Positions 1-8,850 are shown, counted from the first letter of the stretch. The stretch is 64,000 bases of DNA from a bacterium (GCA_026129405.1 JAHCID010000003.1:601691-665690), one strand, 5' to 3'. Translations and numbers: made by a program. The notes: generated by a model from the letters alone, not told the origin.

Positions 1-466
1 CGGGCTGCGGCTCGCGGCCGAGCTGGCGGAGCAGCTCGGACGCCCGGTCGAAGCCGCGAGCTATCTCCGTCAGCTCGCCCGCCTCGTGGTCGAGGACGAC
101 GCGCTCATCAAGCGCGCCGCGGCGCTCGAGCTGCGCGCGGCCGACGCGCTCCCGGCCGTGCCCGACGACGCCACCCTGCCCGACGAGCTCGCCATTCTCG
201 CCGATGCCGCGCTTGAGACCACGGGACGGACACGCGTCTCGGGCATCGTCGATCGCTTCTTCGCCGACAAGGGATTCGGCTTCGTACGCTACGGCGAAGG
301 GCAGACGCTCTTCTTCCACGTCACCCAGTGTCAGGACGGCGGCACCGGCATCGAGCCGGGCGCGGCCGTGTCCTTCATCGTCGGCCACAACCCGAAGAAG
401 GGAAAGCCCCAGGCCGAGGCGGTGCGCCGCCACGATCTCGTCGACGACGAGCGGGCCCTGCCCTAG
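1..466 (+). CDS. Cold-shock-domain protein (5' partial)
   Basis: The reading frame is open from base 2, so the gene begins before the window; about 154 residues are visible. The first ~70 are Ala/Leu/Glu-rich and probably helical. A cold-shock (OB-fold) domain follows at about visible residues 74-142, with an RNP1-like KGFGFVRY and an RNP2-like TLFFHV, the nucleic-acid-binding surfaces of CspA-family proteins. It ends in a short acidic tail. The fusion of a helical N-terminal region to a C-terminal cold-shock domain is not the classic 70-residue CspA; the full architecture cannot be seen. It probably binds RNA or single-stranded DNA. It converges on the neighbouring minus-strand transferase with 12 bases between stop codons. 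Confidence 0.8.
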   Translation, partial: GLRLAAELAEQLGRPVEAASYLRQLARLVVEDDALIKRAAALELRAADALPAVPDDATLPDELAILADAALETTGRTRVSGIVDRFFADKGFGFVRYGEGQTLFFHVTQCQDGGTGIEPGAAVSFIVGHNPKKGKPQAEAVRRHDLVDDERALP

Positions 467-478
467 CCTAGTCGAAGC

Positions 479-1132
479 CTAGTCGGCCGGCAGCGTCGCC
501 AACGCCGCCGCCGTGGCCGGGAGGGCCACGGCGCCCGCGGCGAGGAGCGCGCGCAGGCCACGCAGCCCTGCCGCGTCGTCGACGTCGAACGTGCGCGGCA
601 GCCGAGCGACGCGGAGCCCAGCGCGCGCCGCGTTGGCCTCCGTGGTGGCGAGCACCGCCCCGGTGCCCCAGGCCACGCCCGTGAAGAGCTCCCGCGGTGG
701 CACCGTGGTGCCGACGCACCAGTAACCGCCGTCGTCGGCCGGGCCGAGAACGACGTCGCAATCCCGTCCGAGCGCCGCCGCGGCAGCGCGCAGGGTCATC
801 GGGTCGAGGTGTGGGCTGTCCGTCCCCACCGTGACGACGGGCCCGCCGTGGACGGCATGTACCGCGGCCATCGCGTGCGCCATGCGTGTTCCGAGATCGT
901 CGCCTTCTTGCACGAGACGCCGATCCGCCGCCACCGCGATCCCGAGGTCGCCGTCCGGCGGCGTGACGGCCCAGTGGATCGGGAGTCCGGCCGCCGGCAG
1001 GCGGCTGGCGAGGTCGGCGATGAAGGCGCGCTGGAGGCGGCAGGCCGCTTCGGGGCCGATGTGGGCGGCAAGCCGCGTCTTCACCGTACCGGGGCGCGGC
1101 GCCTTCGCCATCACGAGGATGGCGGCGGTCAG
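479..1132 (-). CDS. GT-A-like transferase of the TIGR04282/DUF2064 family, probable CTG start
   Basis: The product is related to the rSAM/selenodomain-associated transferase 1 family, small nucleotidyl- or glycosyl-transferase-like proteins with a GT-A fold. The N-terminal signature is visible (MAKAPRPGTVKTRL), as are the VGTDSPHLD segment that supplies metal-binding acids and the LGPADDGGYW motif. The donor and acceptor are not known. The first beta strand (AAILVMAKAP) lies upstream of the ATG at 1111 and the GTG at 1114. The only in-frame start that keeps it is CTG at 1132, which overlaps the glutaredoxin stop as CTGA. I therefore place the start there, giving 217 residues; 1114 is the conservative alternative. 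It is cotranscribed with the glutaredoxin gene. Confidence 0.8.
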   Translation of the reverse strand: MTAAILVMAKAPRPGTVKTRLAAHIGPEAACRLQRAFIADLASRLPAAGLPIHWAVTPPDGDLGIAVAADRRLVQEGDDLGTRMAHAMAAVHAVHGGPVVTVGTDSPHLDPMTLRAAAAALGRDCDVVLGPADDGGYWCVGTTVPPRELFTGVAWGTGAVLATTEANAARAGLRVARLPRTFDVDDAAGLRGLRALLAAGAVALPATAAALATLPAD

Positions 1133-1386
1133 GCCTTGCCCACCATCGACGCCAGCTCGCCGCGCCCGTCGAGCGCCGCGAGCTCGTCGTAGCCCCCGAT
1201 GCTGGCCCCGTCGATGAAGATCTGCGGGACGGTGCGACGCCCGGAGCGGCGCATGACGTCGGCGCGCAGAGCGTCGTCGCCGCTGAGGTCGATCTCCTCG
1301 TACGCGATGCCGCGCTCGCTGAGCAGGCGCTTCGCGCGGACGCAGTAGGGGCAGCTCGGCGTGGTGAACACCTCGACGCGGGCCAT
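1129..1386 (-). CDS. grxC: Glutaredoxin (GrxC-type)
   Basis: This is an 85-residue dithiol glutaredoxin, a cytoplasmic thiol-disulfide oxidoreductase that uses glutathione as reductant. The CPYC redox motif is at residues 12-15, the cis-proline TVP motif at 52-54, and a GG-containing glutathione-binding turn (SIGGYDEL) follows. Length and domain layout are normal for the family. The start is set by a promoter whose -10 box ends six bases before the ATG, which implies a leaderless transcript. The gene leads a two-gene operon with the transferase and is divergent from mazG. Confidence 0.95.
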   Translation of the reverse strand: MARVEVFTTPSCPYCVRAKRLLSERGIAYEEIDLSGDDALRADVMRRSGRRTVPQIFIDGASIGGYDELAALDGRGELASMVGKA

Positions 1387-1392
1387 GCATCC

Positions 1393-1421
1393 TCGGTAAC
1401 GCGCGTCCTGCGCGGAGGCAA
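1393..1421 (-). promoter_or_regulatory. Putative promoter of glutaredoxin gene
   Basis: Read on the minus strand: TTGCCT, a 17-base spacer, TACCGA, then only six bases to the ATG at 1386. The expected transcription start would fall at or beside the start codon. The match is to a sigma70-like consensus by eye; no expression evidence is available. Confidence 0.5.
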
Positions 1422-1435
1422 GGTCGCGTCACGCG

Positions 1436-1464
1436 TTGACTCGCGCCCGGACCGCCGCTAGCCG
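1436..1464 (+). promoter_or_regulatory. Putative promoter of mazG
   Basis: TTGACT, a 17-base spacer, TAGCCG, then eight bases to the mazG ATG. The -35 box is good and the -10 box weak. The spacing again predicts a nearly leaderless mRNA. It is back to back with the glutaredoxin promoter. Confidence 0.45.
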
Positions 1465-1472
1465 AGCCCACC

Positions 1473-2255
1473 ATGGCCGATCCCGCTGCCGTCGCCGCCC
1501 TCGCCCGCCTCGTCGACATCATGCACCGGCTGCGCGCGCCGGGCGGGTGTCCGTGGGATCGCGAGCAGACGCCCGAGACGTTGCGTCCCTACCTCGTCGA
1601 GGAGACCTACGAGGTCCTCGACGCGCTCGATGCGGGTGATCCGGGCGCCGTCCGCGACGAGCTCGGGGACCTGCTCCTCCAGGTCGTCTTCCACGCGGAG
1701 ATCGCGGCCGAGCACGGGGAGTTCACGATCGCAGACGTCGCCGCCGCGATCGCCGACAAGCTGGTGCGCCGCCATCCCCACGTCTTCGCCGACGTGCAGG
1801 CCGAGGACGCGGAGGCGGTGATCGCGAACTGGCGACGGATCAAGGCCGCAGAGCGGGCCGCGAAGGGCGAGGTGGGCGTCCTCGCCGGCGTCGCCCGCGC
1901 GCTGCCGGCGCTGGCACGTGCGCAGCAGGTCGGGGACAAGCTCGCCCAGGTCGGATTCGACTGGCCGGATGCGGCCGCCGTGCTCGCGAAGGTCGACGAG
2001 GAGCGCACCGAGCTGGGCGCCGCCCTCGCCGCCGGCGACGCCGCCCAGGCAGGGCGCGAGCTCGGCGACCTGCTCCTGACGCTCGCATCCCTCGCCCGTC
2101 ACCTCGGCGTCCAGGCGGAGATGGCCCTGCGCGATGCGACCGCTCGGCTGATGGCCCGCGTGGGCCACGTCGAGCAGGCGGCGAACGGGTCGCTGGCGGA
2201 TCTCGACGCTGCCCAGCGCGATCGGCTCTGGAGCGCCGCGAAGGCCGCGGAATGA
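1473..2255 (+). CDS. mazG: Nucleoside triphosphate pyrophosphohydrolase MazG
   Basis: This 260-residue all-alpha NTP pyrophosphohydrolase hydrolyses (d)NTPs to NMP and pyrophosphate. It is thought to clean non-canonical nucleotides and, in E. coli, to limit the ppGpp response. The hallmark N-terminal region GGCPWDREQTPETLRPYLVE is present, then EETYEVLDAL and DELGDLLLQVVFHAE, which supply the Mg-binding acids. A second MazG repeat carries ERTELG and RELGDLLL near residues 175-205. The length is close to E. coli MazG (263 residues), so the two-domain form is complete. A rel gene lies at 55.7-57.8 kb in the same window but is not linked by operon. Confidence 0.96.
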   Translation: MADPAAVAALARLVDIMHRLRAPGGCPWDREQTPETLRPYLVEETYEVLDALDAGDPGAVRDELGDLLLQVVFHAEIAAEHGEFTIADVAAAIADKLVRRHPHVFADVQAEDAEAVIANWRRIKAAERAAKGEVGVLAGVARALPALARAQQVGDKLAQVGFDWPDAAAVLAKVDEERTELGAALAAGDAAQAGRELGDLLLTLASLARHLGVQAEMALRDATARLMARVGHVEQAANGSLADLDAAQRDRLWSAAKAAE

Positions 2256-2280
2256 GACCGAGCCCGGGGCACAACGTGGT

Positions 2281-2309
2281 TTGACCCGCTGGGAGGCGCG
2301 TGGTACCTG
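2281..2309 (+). promoter_or_regulatory. Putative promoter of rpsT
   Basis: TTGACC, a 17-base spacer, TACCTG preceded by GTGG (extended -10 style), then eight bases to GTG at 2318. The GTGnTACCT core recurs upstream of rpmB and of the secreted-protein operon at 37.6 kb. Confidence 0.55.
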
Positions 2310-2317
2310 CGCCAGCC

Positions 2318-2593
2318 GTGGCGAATCACAAGTCGGCGCTGAAGCGCCACCGTCAGTCGGTCACCCGTCAGGCCCGCAATCAGGCGATCCGTACCCGCCT
2401 CCGTCACCTCGTGCGCGCCGTCCGCGCCGCGGTCGCACAGAGCGACGCGAACGCGGCCTCCGAGTCGCTCGCGCAGGCCAGCCGGGCGCTCGACAAGGCG
2501 GTGACCAAGGGCGTCGTGCACCGCAACAGCGCGTCGCGCCGCATCGCGCGCCTGTCGCACGCCGTCTACGCGCTCAAGACGTCCGCGCAGTAG
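2318..2593 (+). CDS. rpsT: 30S ribosomal protein S20
   Basis: S20 is a primary 16S rRNA-binding protein of the small subunit. The product (91 residues) starts VANHKSALKRHRQ, matching the conserved S20 N-terminus, so the GTG at 2318 is preferred over an in-frame GTG at 2300. It is rich in Lys/Arg and helical throughout, as expected, with the conserved KGVVHRNSASRRIARL segment. No Shine-Dalgarno lies at a normal distance from 2318 (GGGAGG is 21 bases away), which fits the leaderless promoter. The last 20 bases overlap the convergent holA gene. Confidence 0.96.
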   Translation: MANHKSALKRHRQSVTRQARNQAIRTRLRHLVRAVRAAVAQSDANAASESLAQASRALDKAVTKGVVHRNSASRRIARLSHAVYALKTSAQ

Positions 2594-3626
2594 CCGCGCC
2601 CGGGTCGCCCTTCCCGGCCAGCGCGAAGAGCGCGGCCTCGAAGACCGCCGGCGCCGGGCGCGAGGTCTTCAGCTCCAGATCGAGCCGCCGCAGGGCGTGC
2701 AGTGCCCGGTCGAGGTGCGCTGCCGAGCCGCGTCCCTGGCTCCGCCGCACCAGCCAGGGCGGGACGCCGAGCCGCTGGGCGATGGCCTCCTGTCCGAGAC
2801 CCTGCTCCGCCAGCTCGGCCACGTGCAGCGCGCGGCGGACGCTCGCCGCCAGGAACGCCGCCACCTTGATCGGCGGCTCGCCGGCGCCGAGCAGCCCGCG
2901 AAGCGCCCGCACGGCGCCGCCGAGATCGCGGCGCGCCAGCCGGTCGGTGAGCTCCTCGATGGCCTGGGCCCGATCCCCGGCGACGGTCGCCGCGACGTGC
3001 GCCGCCTCCACCCGCTGTCCCGCACCGGCGAAGAGCGACGCCTTCTCGATCTCACTCGCCAGCACGCCGAGGTCGAAGCCGGTCCGCTGCACCAGCAGGT
3101 CGGCGGCGTCGGCGGCGAGATCGCGACCGAGGTCGCGCGCCAGGCAGGCGACCCAGCGGCGGGCGGTGGCGTCGTCGGTCACCGGCGCCAGGGCCACCGA
3201 AGCGCCGGCGCGCGCGACCGCACCCGGGAGCTTGCGCCGGGCGTCCAGGGTCCGCGCGACGAGGATCAGGCGGGCCTGGCCCTGGAGGTGCGGGAGCACC
3301 GACAGGACGGCCTCCTCGCGGACCCCGTCGAGGGCCTCCGCACGCCGTATGACCAGCGCGGCGACGCCACCGAACAGCATCGGCGCCCCGAGATCGTCGA
3401 TCGCGCCGACCAGCGCCGCCGCATCCTCGTCCGCCCAGAGCGTGCGCCATGTGCTCGGACCGGCCTCGGCGTCGGAGCGTCGTCGCAGCAGGTGGAGCGC
3501 CCGGTCGGTGAGGAACGGATCCTCGCCGTGGAGGAGGTAGCATGGCCGCAGCGGAGCGCGGGTGAGGGTCGCGAGCGTCGCCTCGGCGTCCGGCGCCGGC
3601 GGCCCGCCGCGCCGTGCGGCGCTCAG
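2574..3626 (-). CDS. holA: DNA polymerase III delta subunit, probable CTG start
   Basis: HolA is the delta subunit of the clamp loader; it opens the beta sliding clamp. The N-terminal region YLLHGEDPFLTDRAL and the clamp-binding LFGG segment are typical. The AAA-like second domain (IEKASLFAG) and the C-terminal collar domain follow; with the chosen start the length is 350 residues, normal for the family. The only ATG in frame (3380) would delete the conserved first ~80 residues. No ATG, GTG or TTG exists between there and the end of lptE. CTG at 3626 overlaps the lptE stop as CTGA and has GGAGG four bases upstream, so it is the likely start. It is the last gene of the long operon. Confidence 0.9.
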   Translation of the reverse strand: MSAARRGGPPAPDAEATLATLTRAPLRPCYLLHGEDPFLTDRALHLLRRRSDAEAGPSTWRTLWADEDAAALVGAIDDLGAPMLFGGVAALVIRRAEALDGVREEAVLSVLPHLQGQARLILVARTLDARRKLPGAVARAGASVALAPVTDDATARRWVACLARDLGRDLAADAADLLVQRTGFDLGVLASEIEKASLFAGAGQRVEAAHVAATVAGDRAQAIEELTDRLARRDLGGAVRALRGLLGAGEPPIKVAAFLAASVRRALHVAELAEQGLGQEAIAQRLGVPPWLVRRSQGRGSAAHLDRALHALRRLDLELKTSRPAPAVFEAALFALAGKGDPGAATARTS

Positions 3627-4216
3627 AAGCCCTCCATCGCCTGCAGGTAGACGTCGCGGGCGACGATGTCGAGGAGCTCGACGAGCGCCTCGCGGCGGCG
3701 CGTCTCGCCGATCTGCACGTTGGTGAAGTTGATGAGGTCGCGCGCGTCGATGGTGCCGCGCTGGAATCGGGGCGAGGTCGTGATCACGACTCCCGACACC
3801 GCGCCGAAGTCGAGGGACTCCTGCACCAGTGCGTTCTGGTAGAGGACCCGGCCCGTGCTGCGCTCGGTCACCTTCATGCTGAGCTGGAGCAGCCCGCGGA
3901 ACTGCACCGCCTCGTCGGTCGCACCGAACGCGACGGGGGTGCTCGAGAAGCGGCGGATCGTGCCGCTCAGCACGACGTCGCCGTCGTCGCGCACGACCTC
4001 GAGCGGCCCGCGGCGCCGGAACTCCTCTTCGAGCGCGCGCTGGAGCGACACCTCGAGGCCGCGCTCGCGCGTGCGGTTGCGGAACGCCTTGATGGTGATG
4101 CTGCGCGCCGAGGGCGGGACGATGTCCCCGGCTGCGCCGGTGAGATGATAGCCGCAGCCAGACGCGAAGAGCCCCGCGGCGAACACGGCCGTGAGGAGCG
4201 CGGCGACCGACCTCAT
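3623..4216 (-). CDS. lptE: LPS assembly lipoprotein LptE (LptE-like)
   Basis: This 197-residue predicted outer-membrane lipoprotein pairs with the LptD barrel to insert lipopolysaccharide. A signal peptide ends in the lipobox ASGC with Cys21, followed by GYHLTG. The body shows the LptE pattern [17 protein letters not shown] and alternating beta strands ([23 protein letters not shown]). The ATG overlaps the leuS stop as ATGA. The leuS-lptE-holA order is common in proteobacteria and supports the call despite the family's low sequence conservation. Confidence 0.88.
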   Translation of the reverse strand: MRSVAALLTAVFAAGLFASGCGYHLTGAAGDIVPPSARSITIKAFRNRTRERGLEVSLQRALEEEFRRRGPLEVVRDDGDVVLSGTIRRFSSTPVAFGATDEAVQFRGLLQLSMKVTERSTGRVLYQNALVQESLDFGAVSGVVITTSPRFQRGTIDARDLINFTNVQIGETRRREALVELLDIVARDVYLQAMEGF

Positions 4217-6687
4217 ACGACGAGGCTCACCATACGCCCGGGCACCACCACCTGTTTGCGCAGCGCCCGCCCGCCGACCTGCTGCTGGACACGCGGATCG
4301 GCGAGCGCCGCCGCGAGCACGTCGGCCTCGGCCGCGTCGGACGGCACCACCACCCGCGCCCGCACCTTCCCGTTCACCTGGACCGGCATCTCGACGGTGG
4401 CACGCTCGAGCGCCGCGGGATCGGCGACCGGCCAGCGGGCCGCGTCGATCGCCCCCCCATGCCCGGTGCGCTCCCACAGCTCGCTCGCGAGGTGTGGGAC
4501 GAAGGGCTCGAGGCAGACGAGCACGACGTCGACCGCCTCGCGCAGCACGGCAGGATCGGCGGTGTCTGCCGCCGCACCGAGATCGCGCACCAGCTCCATG
4601 ATCGCCGCGATCGCGGTGTTGAACTGGAGGCGCTGGACGACGTCCTGCGTGACCCGCTCGACGGTGCGGTGCACGGCCCGGCGCAGCGTCCGGTCGGCCT
4701 CGTCCAGCTCCGCGGGTACCGGCGTCCCGGGGGCGGCCAGGCGCGGCGCGATCGCGAGCGTCAGCCGCCAGAGCCGATGCAGGAAGCGCGACATCCCTTC
4801 GATGCCCTGATCGGACCAGTCGAGGTCGCGCTCGGGCGGCGAGGCGAAGAGGCAGAACAGGCGCGCGCTGTCGGCCCCGTAGCGCTCGATGAGATAGTCG
4901 GGGTCGACCACGTTGCCTTTCGACTTGCTCATCTTGGCGCCGTCCTTGATCACCATCCCCTGCGTGAGGAGGTTGCGGAACGGCTCGTCGAGCTGGAGCC
5001 AGCCGAGATCGCGCAGCACCTTGGTGAAGAAGCGGGCGTAGAGCAGGTGCAGGACCGCATGCTCGATGCCGCCGATGTACTGATCCACGCCCCGGGTCCC
5101 GAGCCAGTACGCCAGCTCGGTCGGGTCGAAGGCCGCGGTGTCGGTGTGCGGCGAGGTGTAGCGCGCGAAGTACCACGACGACTCGACGAACGTGTCCATC
5201 GTGTCGGTCTCGCGGCGCGCGGGGCCCTGGCATCGGGGGCACGAGGTGTGGACGAAGGCCGCGTGCTCCGCCAGCGGCGACCCCGTGCCGGTGAGCGCGA
5301 CGTCCTCCGGCAGCGTCACCGGCAGCTCCGACTCCGGCACCGGCACCATCCCGCAGCCGTCGCAGTAGACGACCGGGATCGGCGCGCCCCAGTAGCGCTG
5401 GCGCGAGATGCCCCAGTCGCGCAAGCGGTAGCTGACGGTCGCCCGTCCGCGCCCGGCGGCGTCGAGCGCCGCGGTGATCCGCGCCTTCGCCTCCTCCGAG
5501 GCGAGGCCGGTGAACGCCTCCGACGCGACCAGCGTGCCCGCCCCGTCCCACGCCTCCGTCATCGCCGCCGGGTCGAGCGCCTCGCCCTCCGGCTGGACGA
5601 CGACGCGGACCGGCAGGTCGTGGGCGCGCGCGAACTCGAAGTCGCGCTGGTCGTGCGCCGGCACCGCCATCACCGCGCCCGTGCCGTAGTCCATGAGGAC
5701 GAAGTTCGCGACCCAGATCGGAATGCGCACGCCGGTCAGCGGATGACGGCACCACGCGCCGGTGAAGACGCCTTCTTTCCCCGCCGAGCGCTCGATGCGC
5801 GCCGTCGCCCGCGTGCGCTGCACGAACGCCTCGACCGCCGCTTCCTGCGACGTGCCCGCCGCGAGCCGGGCCACGAGCGGATGCTCCGCCGCGAGGCTCA
5901 CGAACGTGACCCCGAAGAGCGTATCCGGCCGCGTGGTGAAGACGACGACCTCGCCGTCACCCCCGTCGAGCGGAAAGCGCACCTCGGCACCCGCGCTGCG
6001 GCCGATCCAGTTGCGCTGCATGGTGACGACGCGCTCGGGCCAACCGCCGAGGCGATCGAGATCGCGCAGCAGCTCGTCGGCGTAGGCGGTGATGCGCAAG
6101 CACCACTGCTCCAGCTCGCGGTCGGTGACCGGGCCGTCGCAGCGCCAGCAGCGCCCGTCGATGACCTGCTCGTTGGCGAGCACGGTCGAGCACGTCACGC
6201 ACCAGTTGACGATGCCGCGCCGTTTGTACGCGAGGTCGCGCTCGAGCATGCGCAGGAAGGCGAGCTGCTCCCAGCGGTAGTACGACGGATCGCAGGTGGC
6301 GAGCTCGCGGTCCCAGTCGAACGAGAAGCCCAGCCGCTTCAGCTGCGCGCGCATGTGCGCGATGTTCGAGTACGTCCACTCCGCCGGGTGCGCGCCGTGC
6401 TGGATCGCGGCGTTCTCGGCCGGCAGACCGAACGCGTCCCAGCCGATCGGATGCAGCACGCGATTGCCGGCGAGCCGGCGCTGGCGCGCGATGACGTCGC
6501 CGATGGAGTAGTTGCGCGCGTGCCCCATGTGGATGCGTCCCGATGGGTACGGGAACATCTCGAGCACGTAGTAGGGCGCGGCGCCGGGATCGACGCGGGC
6601 CGCATGCGTGCGCTCGGCCTCCCAGCGTGCCTGCCACTTCGCCTCGACGACGGCCGGCTCGTAGGCGTCAGCGACGGGCGTGCTCAT
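4213..6687 (-). CDS. leuS: Leucine-tRNA ligase
   Basis: This is an 824-residue class Ia aminoacyl-tRNA synthetase that charges tRNA-Leu in the cytoplasm. The HIGH-type motif is HMGH at residues 53-56 in [19 protein letters not shown]. The CP1 editing domain lies at about 225-420 and contains TTRPDTLFG and [14 protein letters not shown]. The catalytic-loop KMSKS is near residue 583. The anticodon-binding and C-terminal domains end in the Val-rich tail. Length fits the bacterial family. It overlaps nusB upstream (ATGA) and lptE downstream (ATGA). No T-box leader is possible because the gene is internal to the operon. Confidence 0.98.
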   Translation of the reverse strand: MSTPVADAYEPAVVEAKWQARWEAERTHAARVDPGAAPYYVLEMFPYPSGRIHMGHARNYSIGDVIARQRRLAGNRVLHPIGWDAFGLPAENAAIQHGAHPAEWTYSNIAHMRAQLKRLGFSFDWDRELATCDPSYYRWEQLAFLRMLERDLAYKRRGIVNWCVTCSTVLANEQVIDGRCWRCDGPVTDRELEQWCLRITAYADELLRDLDRLGGWPERVVTMQRNWIGRSAGAEVRFPLDGGDGEVVVFTTRPDTLFGVTFVSLAAEHPLVARLAAGTSQEAAVEAFVQRTRATARIERSAGKEGVFTGAWCRHPLTGVRIPIWVANFVLMDYGTGAVMAVPAHDQRDFEFARAHDLPVRVVVQPEGEALDPAAMTEAWDGAGTLVASEAFTGLASEEAKARITAALDAAGRGRATVSYRLRDWGISRQRYWGAPIPVVYCDGCGMVPVPESELPVTLPEDVALTGTGSPLAEHAAFVHTSCPRCQGPARRETDTMDTFVESSWYFARYTSPHTDTAAFDPTELAYWLGTRGVDQYIGGIEHAVLHLLYARFFTKVLRDLGWLQLDEPFRNLLTQGMVIKDGAKMSKSKGNVVDPDYLIERYGADSARLFCLFASPPERDLDWSDQGIEGMSRFLHRLWRLTLAIAPRLAAPGTPVPAELDEADRTLRRAVHRTVERVTQDVVQRLQFNTAIAAIMELVRDLGAAADTADPAVLREAVDVVLVCLEPFVPHLASELWERTGHGGAIDAARWPVADPAALERATVEMPVQVNGKVRARVVVPSDAAEADVLAAALADPRVQQQVGGRALRKQVVVPGRMVSLVV

Positions 6688-7145
6688 TCCGCTCCACCAC
6701 CACCCGGCCCCTCGCTGCTGGCCGCGCGCCGCGCCGCGAGCTGCTGCGCCACCTGGTCGAGGACGCCGTTCACGAACGCCGGCGACTCCTCGCTGCCGAA
6801 GCGGCGCGCGATCTCCACCGCCTCGTTGATCGTCACCGGCGTCGGGATCTCCGGCCGGCCGATCATCTCCCAGGTGGCGAGCCGCAGGAGGTTGAGATCG
6901 ACCTTCGAGAGCCGCGGCAGCTTCCAGTGCTCGCTGCTCGCGGCGACCAGCGCGTCGACCTCGGCCAGGTGCTCGCGCACGCCTTCGACCAGCTCGCGCG
7001 CGAAACGCTGGACCTCCGCGTTCTCGTGCTCGAAGTGCCGCCAGAAGAGCGACAGGGCTCGCCCCGACTGAGCGTCGTCGCCCAGCATGTCCTCCTGGTA
7101 GAGGGCCTGGAGGGCGAGCTCGCGGGCGGCGCGGCGCGAGCCCAC
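6684..7145 (-). CDS. nusB: Transcription antitermination factor NusB
   Basis: NusB (153 residues, all helical) works with NusE/S10 in antitermination, notably on rRNA operons. Typical features are the N-terminal [14 protein letters not shown], the central [14 protein letters not shown], and the [13 protein letters not shown]...PAFVNGVLD region. I chose GTG at 7145, one base after the ribH stop. It gives the family-typical start and length, whereas the longer open frame upstream is a shadow of ribH. The ribH-nusB pairing is a very common bacterial arrangement. Confidence 0.95.
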   Translation of the reverse strand: MGSRRAARELALQALYQEDMLGDDAQSGRALSLFWRHFEHENAEVQRFARELVEGVREHLAEVDALVAASSEHWKLPRLSKVDLNLLRLATWEMIGRPEIPTPVTINEAVEIARRFGSEESPAFVNGVLDQVAQQLAARRAASSEGPGGGGAE

Positions 7146-7146
7146 G

Positions 7147-7620
7147 TCAGAACCTCTGGACCATGCGCAGGAGGTGCACCATCTCGAGCGCGGTGATCGC
7201 GGCCTCGTAGCCCTTGTTGCTGTGGTCGCCGCCGGCCCGGGCGAGCGCCTGCTCCATCGTGTCGGTGGTGAGCACGCCGAAGGCGATGGGAAGGTCGTAG
7301 CGCCGTGACACCTCGCCGATGCCGGTCGCGGCCGCGCCGGCGACGTAGTCGAAGTGCGGCGTCTCGCCGCGCACGACCGCGCCGAGCGCGACGATGGCGT
7401 CGTAGCGGCCGGTGAGCGCGAGCCGCTGGGCGCAGAGCGGCAGCTCGAAGCAGCCGGGGACCGTCGCGACGTCGATGGCGTCTTCGGCGACCTTGAGCTC
7501 GACCAGCGCTTCGAGGGCGCCGGCGAGCAGCTTGTCGGTGACCGCGCGGTTGAACCGCGCGAGGGCGATGCCCACGCGCAGGCCCTCTCCAGCGGGCTCG
7601 GCATTCCAGTGACGGGGCAC
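7147..7620 (-). CDS. ribH: 6,7-dimethyl-8-ribityllumazine synthase
   Basis: Lumazine synthase condenses 5-amino-6-ribitylaminouracil with 3,4-dihydroxy-2-butanone 4-phosphate, the penultimate riboflavin step. The 157-residue product has the conserved GIALARFN start, VPGCFELPL, ALGAVVRGETPHFDYV and GGDHSNKGYEAA (catalytic His and phosphate-binding Lys region). It lies between ribBA and nusB. No riboflavin synthase gene (ribE) lies in this operon, so the product of this enzyme must be handled by an enzyme encoded elsewhere. Confidence 0.97.
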   Translation of the reverse strand: MPRHWNAEPAGEGLRVGIALARFNRAVTDKLLAGALEALVELKVAEDAIDVATVPGCFELPLCAQRLALTGRYDAIVALGAVVRGETPHFDYVAGAAATGIGEVSRRYDLPIAFGVLTTDTMEQALARAGGDHSNKGYEAAITALEMVHLLRMVQRF

Positions 7621-7629
7621 GACGGGCTC

Positions 7630-8841
7630 TCAGCGCGGACCGGGCAGGCCGGAGAGGAGGTGCCCCAGCTTGGCCTGCTTGGTCCGCAGATACTGGAGGT
7701 TGCCGGGGCGGGGCTCGATCTCGAGCGCCTGGCGCGACGTGACCGTCACGCCGTAGGCCTCGAGGCCGGCGATCTTGCGGGGATTGTTGGTGAGCAGCCG
7801 GGCGCGACGCACGCCGAGGTCGCGCAGGATCTGCGCCCCGATGCCGTAGTCGCGCAGGTCCTCGTGGAAGCCGAGCTCGAGGTTGGCCTCGACCGTGTCG
7901 CGTCCCTGGTCCTGGAGGGCGTAGGCGCGGATCTTGTTGGCGAGGCCGATGCCGCGTCCCTCCTGATGGAGGTAGACGAGGACGCCCTGCCCCGCTTCCG
8001 CGATGAGCGCGATGGCGCGGTCGAGCTGCTCGCCGCAGTCGCAGCGCTCGGAGGCGAAGACGTCGCCGGTCAGGCACTCGGAGTGGAGGCGGACGAGCAC
8101 CTCGGCGTCGCCGCGGACGTCGCCCATGACCAGCGCCACGTGCTGCTGCTGGTCGACGCTGTTGTCGTAGACGATGGCGCGGAAGGTCGCACCGCTCGCG
8201 AGCGGCACGACCGCTTCGGTACGACGCCGCACGAGCGTGTCCGAGCGCAGGCGCATCTGGATCACGTCGGTGACGGTGAGCGTCGGCAGGGCGTGGTCAC
8301 GCGCGAGCGCGGCCAGCTCGTCGGCGTTGGCGAGGTTGCCGTCGCGGCCGAGCACGTCGCAGAAGACGGCCTCGAACCCCAGCCCGGCGAGCCGCACGAG
8401 GTCGCTCGCCGCCTCCGGCAGCGCGGCCCGGATGAGGCTGCCCCCCTGGGCGAGCTGCACCGGCGTGACGTGGCCGGGCATGACGACGTCGGCCGCCGTG
8501 GCGTCGGGTGCGACCGCGGCGAGGATGGTGGTGGCTCGGTCGCCGGCGCTGATCCCGGTGGAGACGCCGTGCCGGGCCTCGATGCTCGCGGCATAGGCGC
8601 GCTGCCCCGGGGGCGGCTGCATGGCGAGCAGCGGGATGCCGAGGCGGCGCATGCGGTCGCGCGTGAGGCCGAGACAGACGAGCCCGCGGGCGTGCGTCGC
8701 CATGCAGTTGATCGCCGCCGGCGTGGTGCGGGACGCGGCGCAGGCGAGCACCGCCTCGGGTGGGTCCGTCGCGCTGTCGACCAGCAGCACGAGGTCGCCC
8801 CGTCGCAGGCGCTCGGCGACGTCGCGCTCACTCCCAGCCAT
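7630..8841 (-). CDS. ribBA: RibBA-type fusion: degenerate DHBP synthase domain + GTP cyclohydrolase II
   Basis: This 403-residue two-domain protein has a C-terminal half (about 205-403) that looks like a complete GTP cyclohydrolase II. It carries the zinc Cys set SECLTGD...[50 protein letters not shown] and LLTNNPRKI. The N-terminal half keeps the RibB fold outline ([40 protein letters not shown]) but lost the catalytic elements. The acidic metal motif DDExRENEGD is replaced by [10 protein letters not shown], the GGHTEA histidine motif by RAALPEA, and the Cys-Glu before the DGxMA segment by Cys-Asp. I infer that only the cyclohydrolase is active. It lies nine bases after ribD. Confidence 0.92.
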   Translation of the reverse strand: MAGSERDVAERLRRGDLVLLVDSATDPPEAVLACAASRTTPAAINCMATHARGLVCLGLTRDRMRRLGIPLLAMQPPPGQRAYAASIEARHGVSTGISAGDRATTILAAVAPDATAADVVMPGHVTPVQLAQGGSLIRAALPEAASDLVRLAGLGFEAVFCDVLGRDGNLANADELAALARDHALPTLTVTDVIQMRLRSDTLVRRRTEAVVPLASGATFRAIVYDNSVDQQQHVALVMGDVRGDAEVLVRLHSECLTGDVFASERCDCGEQLDRAIALIAEAGQGVLVYLHQEGRGIGLANKIRAYALQDQGRDTVEANLELGFHEDLRDYGIGAQILRDLGVRRARLLTNNPRKIAGLEAYGVTVTSRQALEIEPRPGNLQYLRTKQAKLGHLLSGLPGPR

Positions 8842-8850
8842 TGCGGGAAC

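Noticed and set aside
6684..6760. T-box or leucine attenuator before leuS
   Set aside because: leuS overlaps nusB by four bases; no leader space and no terminator-like structure.
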